Shown: positions 6,564 to 8,587 of the stretch, one piece after another
Numbering within the stretch: the stretch's first letter is position 1
Layout: every line of letters begins with the position of its first letter
DNA from: Vulcanimicrobiota bacterium
GTDB lineage: Bacteria > Vulcanimicrobiota > Vulcanimicrobiia > Vulcanimicrobiales > Vulcanimicrobiaceae
Length of the DNA stretch: 8,587 nucleotides
NCBI GenBank assembly: GCA_003155175.1
Contig: PMFP01000007.1
Span: 4,929-13,515, forward strand
Reading direction: 5' to 3'
The notes under the pieces: model-generated
What the model saw: the letters and a program-made list of their open reading frames with translations, nothing else
Told to the model about the DNA's origin: nothing
Database searches by the model: none
Program-made: the position numbers and the translations under genes

Positions 6564-7027
6564 GCACCGACGAGTCGGTTGCGATCGCGATCGTGCTCGA
6601 GCACTACGACGTCGGCGAGGGCGTGCAGTGGCCGCCGTTTGACGTCGAAAACGTGTGGGCGCTCTCGCTGACCGAGCCGTACTTCGAGGTGCACAGCATT
6701 CCGTTCTACGCCTCCAATCTCAACGTCGGCGACGTCGTGGAAGCGCGACCGCGCGAGGGGTTTTCGGATCCGGTCGTGACGGGCGTCGTGCGGCGCTCGG
6801 GAAACTGGACCGTGCACATCGTGGTGATGGACGGCGCGAGCGAAGAGGCGCAGAAACTGCTCGACCGCGCCGCAGAGCTCGGATGCACGATCGATCACGA
6901 CGACACGACCGGCATCGTTGCGATGAGCGTTCCGCCCACGCTTGCTTCGGAGTCTGTTTTCGCGCTTCTTGAAAGGGGCGAGAGCGAGGGCACGTGGGAC
7001 GTGGAGATCTCGTCGGGCCCGGTGTAG
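6560..7027 (+). CDS. DUF4265 family protein
   Basis: This is a 155-residue soluble protein of unknown function. The blocks ENVWALSLTEPYFEVHSIPF (30-49), ASNLNVGDVVEARP (51-64) and RRSGNWTVHIVV (78-89) match the pattern I recall for DUF4265, where a Trp, a IPFYA-type motif, a GDVV motif and a Gly-x-(W/S)-T-(V/L) strand are conserved. The remainder has a helix (95-108), a short strand pair (110-123) and a final helix (128-138), which suggests a compact alpha/beta domain. The GTG at 6560 overlaps the purN TGA by four bases (GTGA) and no Shine-Dalgarno is seen, so it is probably translated by coupling after purN. Its position makes it the third gene of the purM-purN operon, although no link between this family and purine synthesis is established to my knowledge. 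It is followed by a repeat-bearing spacer, so the operon likely ends here. Confidence 0.78.
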   Translation: MSTDESVAIAIVLEHYDVGEGVQWPPFDVENVWALSLTEPYFEVHSIPFYASNLNVGDVVEARPREGFSDPVVTGVVRRSGNWTVHIVVMDGASEEAQKLLDRAAELGCTIDHDDTTGIVAMSVPPTLASESVFALLERGESEGTWDVEISSGPV

Positions 7028-7030
7028 CGC

Positions 7031-7084
7031 GATGACACTGGGGGGAGCGCGTCCTTCGACGGGCTCAGGATGACACGGGGGGGA
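7031..7084. repeat. REP-like hairpin element with flanking direct repeats
   Basis: A hairpin unit sits at 7052-7070 (TCCT at the left end, AGGA at the right, with the core TCGACGGGCTC). On each side is a near-identical 16-base tail: GATGACACTGGGGGGA (7031-7046) and GATGACACGGGGGGGA (7069-7084), differing at one base. This is the same composite as at the left edge of the window, with the 21-base offset between GATGACA and TCCTTCGAC preserved. The element follows the last gene of the purM operon and precedes the vapBC promoter, a usual place for extragenic palindromes. No poly-T tract is present, so intrinsic termination is not shown. Confidence 0.7.
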
Positions 7085-7119
7085 TACGCGTAGGGCACTT
7101 GGGTTTGCGTGACGGAGGA

Positions 7120-7148
7120 TTGGCTTGTCTACCTTGGGATGGTATAAT
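7120..7148 (+). promoter_or_regulatory. vapBC promoter (TTGGCT-17-TATAAT)
   Basis: A perfect -10 hexamer TATAAT (7143-7148) lies 17 bases after TTGGCT (7120-7125), a partial -35. Transcription is expected about seven bases past the -10, at roughly 7155-7156, which is the first base of the vapB ATG at 7156. That geometry indicates a leaderless messenger. It is the clearest promoter in the window. Confidence 0.75.
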
Positions 7149-7155
7149 GGTGGAC
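7127..7155. promoter_or_regulatory. candidate VapB operator (imperfect inverted repeat)
   Basis: GTCTACC (7127-7133) and GGTGGAC (7149-7155) are reverse complements at six of seven positions and bracket the -10 box, ending just before the vapB ATG. Antitoxins of this kind normally autoregulate by binding a palindrome in their own promoter, with toxin as co-repressor. The placement fits, but binding is inferred only. Confidence 0.4.
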
Positions 7156-7401
7156 ATGGCATTGAACATCAAGAATGCGGAGGCCGAGGCGTTGATTCGG
7201 CGGCTCGCGGAGCAGACCGGTGAGGACCTCACGACCGCCGTGATCGTTGCGGTTCGGGAACGGATCGCTCGACAAGGAGAGCGCCGGGACCGCGAGGCCG
7301 CGCGCCTGACCGCGCTCGCCGATCGAATCGCCGCGCTCCCGGTTCGGGACGGCCGTCCCGCAGACGAGCTCATCGGCTACGACGAACGCGGCTTGTGGTA
7401 G
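7156..7401 (+). CDS. vapB: VapB-type antitoxin
   Basis: This 81-residue antitoxin would neutralise the following PIN-domain toxin and repress its own promoter. The N-terminus MALNIKNAEAEALIRRLAEQ, followed by TGEDLTTAVIVAVRERI (21-37), is the classic pattern of the Rv0623-like VapB group (strand for DNA contact, then two helices). The basic and acidic linker (38-60) and the C-terminal tail ending in DELIGYDERGLW (70-81) match the toxin-binding end of that group. The ATG at 7156 fits the conserved MALNIK start and sits directly at the predicted transcription start. An ATG at 7147 lies within the -10 region and would add MVD, and the open frame further upstream has no family similarity. The gene overlaps vapC by seven bases. 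Accessory and often mobile as a module, it carries no visible transfer signs here. Confidence 0.9.
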   Translation: MALNIKNAEAEALIRRLAEQTGEDLTTAVIVAVRERIARQGERRDREAARLTALADRIAALPVRDGRPADELIGYDERGLW

Positions 7402-7793
7402 TTGATACGTCGGCCGTGATCGCGATCGTTGCGAACGAACATCGCCGGCCGGAGTTGATCGACGCTTTGGCGGCCGCCGACCGGAGACTCATGTCGGCAG
7501 TGAACTATCACGAGGCCAACGTCGTGCTTCTGCTCCGCTTCGGAGCGGAGGCTCATGCCGACTTCGATCTCTGGCTCGACGAAGCGCACATCGAGATCGT
7601 GCCGTTCACCCGCAAGCACGCGAAGCTCGCGCGACAGGCCTATCGCCGCTATGGAAAAGGCATCGGCACCGCCAAGCTCAATCTCGCCGATTGCGCGGCG
7701 TACGCGTTAGCAGTTGACGAAGACGACGCCTTGCTTTTCGTCGGAAACGATTTCGCGCGGACCGACGTTCGCCCCGCGCTCGAGCGATTTTAG
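7395..7793 (+). CDS. vapC: VapC-type PIN-domain ribonuclease toxin
   Basis: VapC toxins are Mg2+-dependent endoribonucleases that cut specific RNAs (tRNA or rRNA in studied cases) when freed from VapB. The 132-residue product has the PIN fold and its acidic cluster: D4 in VVDTSAVIAIV, E40 in MSAVNYHEAN, D99 in LNLADCAAYALA, and D119 in FVGNDFARTDV, with D124 just after. Length and motif order are normal and no active-site residue is missing, so the toxin looks intact. The start is GTG at 7395, inside the 3' end of vapB, giving a 7-base overlap that allows coupled translation and keeps antitoxin in excess. The stop overlaps the stop of the convergent aldo/keto reductase gene. The RNA target cannot be read from the sequence. 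Confidence 0.92.
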   Translation: MVVDTSAVIAIVANEHRRPELIDALAAADRRLMSAVNYHEANVVLLLRFGAEAHADFDLWLDEAHIEIVPFTRKHAKLARQAYRRYGKGIGTAKLNLADCAAYALAVDEDDALLFVGNDFARTDVRPALERF

Positions 7794-7798
7794 CTCGA
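7780..7798. terminator. dyad spanning two convergent stop codons, possible weak bidirectional terminator
   Basis: TCGAGC (7780-7785) and GCTCGA (7793-7798) can pair with a seven-base loop GATTTTA. The loop and its edge contain both stop codons, TAG of vapC on the plus strand and TAA of the aldo/keto reductase on the minus strand. There is no T-run outside the stem, so termination is only a suggestion from position. Confidence 0.3.
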
Positions 7799-7987
7799 AG
7801 GAACTGCGGCGCCGATTCCGTCCAGTTCGGCGACGGTTTCCGGCGATAGCTTCAACTCCGTTGCAGCCAGGTTTTCGCGGAGGTGGGCGACCGACGACGT
7901 GCCGGGGATCAGTAAGATGTTGGGCGAGCGCTGCAGCAGCCACGCCAGTGCGACTTGCATCGGCGTCGCCTCGAGGCGCTGCGCGAC
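7790..7987 (-). CDS. aldo/keto reductase, C-terminal fragment (partial)
   Basis: About 65 C-terminal residues of an NADPH-dependent aldo/keto reductase are readable. ATPMQVALAWLLQRSP is followed by LLIPGTSSVAHLRENLAA and LKLSPETVAELDGI, which is the family's last helix region with the IPGTS cofactor-phosphate/adenine site. The rest of the barrel, including the catalytic Asp, Tyr, Lys and His, is absent: upstream of about 7987 the frame stays open but is only the antisense of rsmI. The loss coincides with the point where rsmI similarity begins on the other strand, so this is a truncated piece at a chimeric junction rather than a decayed gene. It converges on vapC with four shared bases at the stops. 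The substrate is unknown. Confidence 0.85.
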   Translation of the reverse strand, partial: VAQRLEATPMQVALAWLLQRSPNILLIPGTSSVAHLRENLAATELKLSPETVAELDGIGAAVPSS

Positions 7988-7990
7988 GAG
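7964..7990. other. chimeric junction with 12-bp palindrome
   Basis: Protein similarity switches here from aldo/keto reductase (minus strand, to the left) to RsmI (plus strand, to the right). Both genes lose their N-terminal halves at this point. The shared stretch contains the perfect palindrome CGCCTCGAGGCG (7967-7978), which has an internal CTCGAG and encodes R-L-E-A on both strands. A short sequence common to two genomes could have joined them during library making or assembly. Confidence 0.75.
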
Positions 7991-8374
7991 GCGCGCACGC
8001 TGGTGTTCTACGAGTCCCCGCATCGCGTCGAGGAGATGCTGGAGGACTGCAGTGAAGCGCTCGGCGCGGAGCGCGCCGCCGCCGCCGCCCGCGAGATCAC
8101 CAAGCTGCACGAAACCGTCTACCGCGGCACACTCGGCGCACTCGCGGTGCGGGCGCGCGGCGACCCGGACTTCCGCCGTGGCGAGATCGTCGTGGTGGTC
8201 GCGGGCGCGGCGCCGGCGCCGGCCACCGGCGCGGCCGACGTCCTCGACCGGCTGCTCGGGATACTGATGGCGGAATTGCCGCTCAAGCAGGCGGCCCGGT
8301 TGGCGGCGCGCATCGCCGGCGCTCGCGACAACGAGGTCTACAAGCGGGCCCTTAAGTTGAAGCCCCAGGACTGA
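7967..8374 (+). CDS. rsmI: 16S rRNA (cytidine-1402-2'-O)-methyltransferase RsmI, C-terminal half (partial)
   Basis: RsmI adds the 2'-O-methyl group of m4Cm1402 in the ribosomal P site, using S-adenosylmethionine. About 135 residues of the C-terminal part are present: TLVFYESPHRVEEMLEDC at the left, then AREITKLHETVYRGTLGAL, GEIVVVVAG, and the C-terminal helical tail ELPLKQAARLAARI with NEVYKRAL. The first half with the conserved N-terminal VATPIGNL-type start and S-adenosylmethionine site is missing, so the fragment cannot be functional as it stands. Full-length RsmI is about 270-290 aa. The stop at 8374 is normal and is followed after about 95 bases by rnpB, the order seen in Pseudomonas- and Xanthomonas-like gammaproteobacteria. 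The start given is the first base of clear similarity, not a start codon; an in-frame TTG at 7955 belongs to the foreign side of the junction. Confidence 0.9.
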   Translation, partial: RLEALRDEARTLVFYESPHRVEEMLEDCSEALGAERAAAAAREITKLHETVYRGTLGALAVRARGDPDFRRGEIVVVVAGAAPAPATGAADVLDRLLGILMAELPLKQAARLAARIAGARDNEVYKRALKLKPQD

Positions 8375-8470
8375 GGCTCGCCGCCGCAAAACAGACAGGC
8401 TCCCGGCCGGCGGCGCGCCGTTGCGAAGGTTCTCGCATAAAGCGCGGCATCTGCGTATGGTGCCGCTCAC
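8375..8470 (+). promoter_or_regulatory. rsmI-rnpB spacer with presumed rnpB promoter
   Basis: This spacer should carry the rnpB promoter. TATGGT (8456-8461) is at a suitable distance before the RNA start and is a weak -10 candidate, but no good -35 is found at 16-18 bases upstream of it. TTGCGA (8421-8426) is too far away. A GC-rich palindromic patch (CCGGCCGG, about 8403-8410) could be part of a terminator for rsmI, without a T-tract. Nothing else is visible. Confidence 0.35.
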
Positions 8471-8587
8471 GAGTCGGCCAGGCAGTCGCTGTGTGCGCAG
8501 GCACATGGAGGAAAGTCCGGGCTCCAGAGGGCACGGTGCCAGGTAACGCCTGGGGGACGTGAGTCCACGGAAAGTGCAACAGAAAGA
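8471..8587 (+). ncRNA. rnpB: RNase P RNA, bacterial class A, 5' part (partial)
   Basis: RNase P RNA is the catalytic RNA that trims the 5' leader of precursor tRNAs. Diagnostic conserved blocks are present in order: CAGTCGCT (8483-8490), the P4-containing GAGGAAAGTCCGGGCTCC (8508-8525), GGTGCCAGGTAACGCCTGGG (8535-8554), and the CAACAGAAA block (8577-8585). A P3-like hairpin GTGTGC/GCACAT with loop GCAG lies at 8491-8506, and GGAC-GTGA-GTCC (8555-8566) forms a stem capped by a GNRA tetraloop. The 5' end is estimated at about 8470 and the molecule runs off the window: about 117 of an expected 350-400 bases are seen, and the 3' strand of P4 is outside. The sequence style and the rsmI neighbour point to a gammaproteobacterium. 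Confidence 0.95.

Noticed and set aside
7099..7155. An upstream extension of vapB in the same frame.
   Set aside because: It runs through the promoter (-35 and -10), has no ribosome binding site, and the VapB family begins at MALNIK.
7988..8506. The aldo/keto reductase frame continues open on the minus strand to 8506.
   Set aside because: Beyond about 7987 it is the antisense of rsmI and rnpB, with no reductase similarity.

Overview
This window is a high-GC bacterial segment of 8587 bp. Most of it (about 1-7960) reads as one genome: dense housekeeping genes, short spacers, several stop/start overlaps and a TATAAT promoter placed for leaderless translation. I cannot assign a phylum from sequence alone. 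An uncultured high-GC lineage is plausible but unproven. The last ~620 bp look like a different, gammaproteobacterial genome (see below).

Layout. Positions 34-4240 hold a minus-strand run transcribed right to left: pepA (leucyl aminopeptidase), panB (ketopantoate hydroxymethyltransferase), bluB (5,6-dimethylbenzimidazole synthase) and an unrecognised 387-residue protein. pepA-panB are 11 bp apart, panB-bluB share an ATGA stop/start, and the last gene has its own full-strength Shine-Dalgarno. A ~100-bp divergent intergenic region (4241-4341) separates this from a plus-strand operon: purM, a two-domain GNAT-PurN fusion, and a DUF4265 protein whose GTG start overlaps the purN stop. Together purM and purN give two steps of de novo purine synthesis. 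PanB and PurN both consume folate one-carbon units (methylene- and formyl-tetrahydrofolate).

Positions 7028-7155 carry repeat copies of a dispersed hairpin element, also found at the left edge where it supplies the stop codon of the unknown gene. A sharp promoter follows, then a vapBC toxin-antitoxin pair (7156-7793). vapC converges on the 3' end of an aldo/keto reductase gene on the minus strand, with overlapping stop codons inside a small dyad.

At about 7964-7990 the aldo/keto reductase loses its N-terminal part and, at the same point, the C-terminal half of rsmI (16S rRNA 2'-O-methyltransferase) begins on the opposite strand, followed by the 5' part of rnpB (RNase P RNA, class A). rsmI-rnpB adjacency is typical of Pseudomonas/Xanthomonas-type gammaproteobacteria. 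Two genes both cut at one shared short palindrome (CGCCTCGAGGCG) is best explained by an assembly or library chimera. Genuine recombination is possible but less likely.

The points most worth a second look are the chimeric junction, the GNAT-PurN fusion with an insertion in the PurN catalytic loop, the DUF4265 gene coupled to purine synthesis, the unknown gene downstream of bluB, and the vapBC promoter/operator. I found no CRISPR array, transposase, phage module or clearly new defence system.
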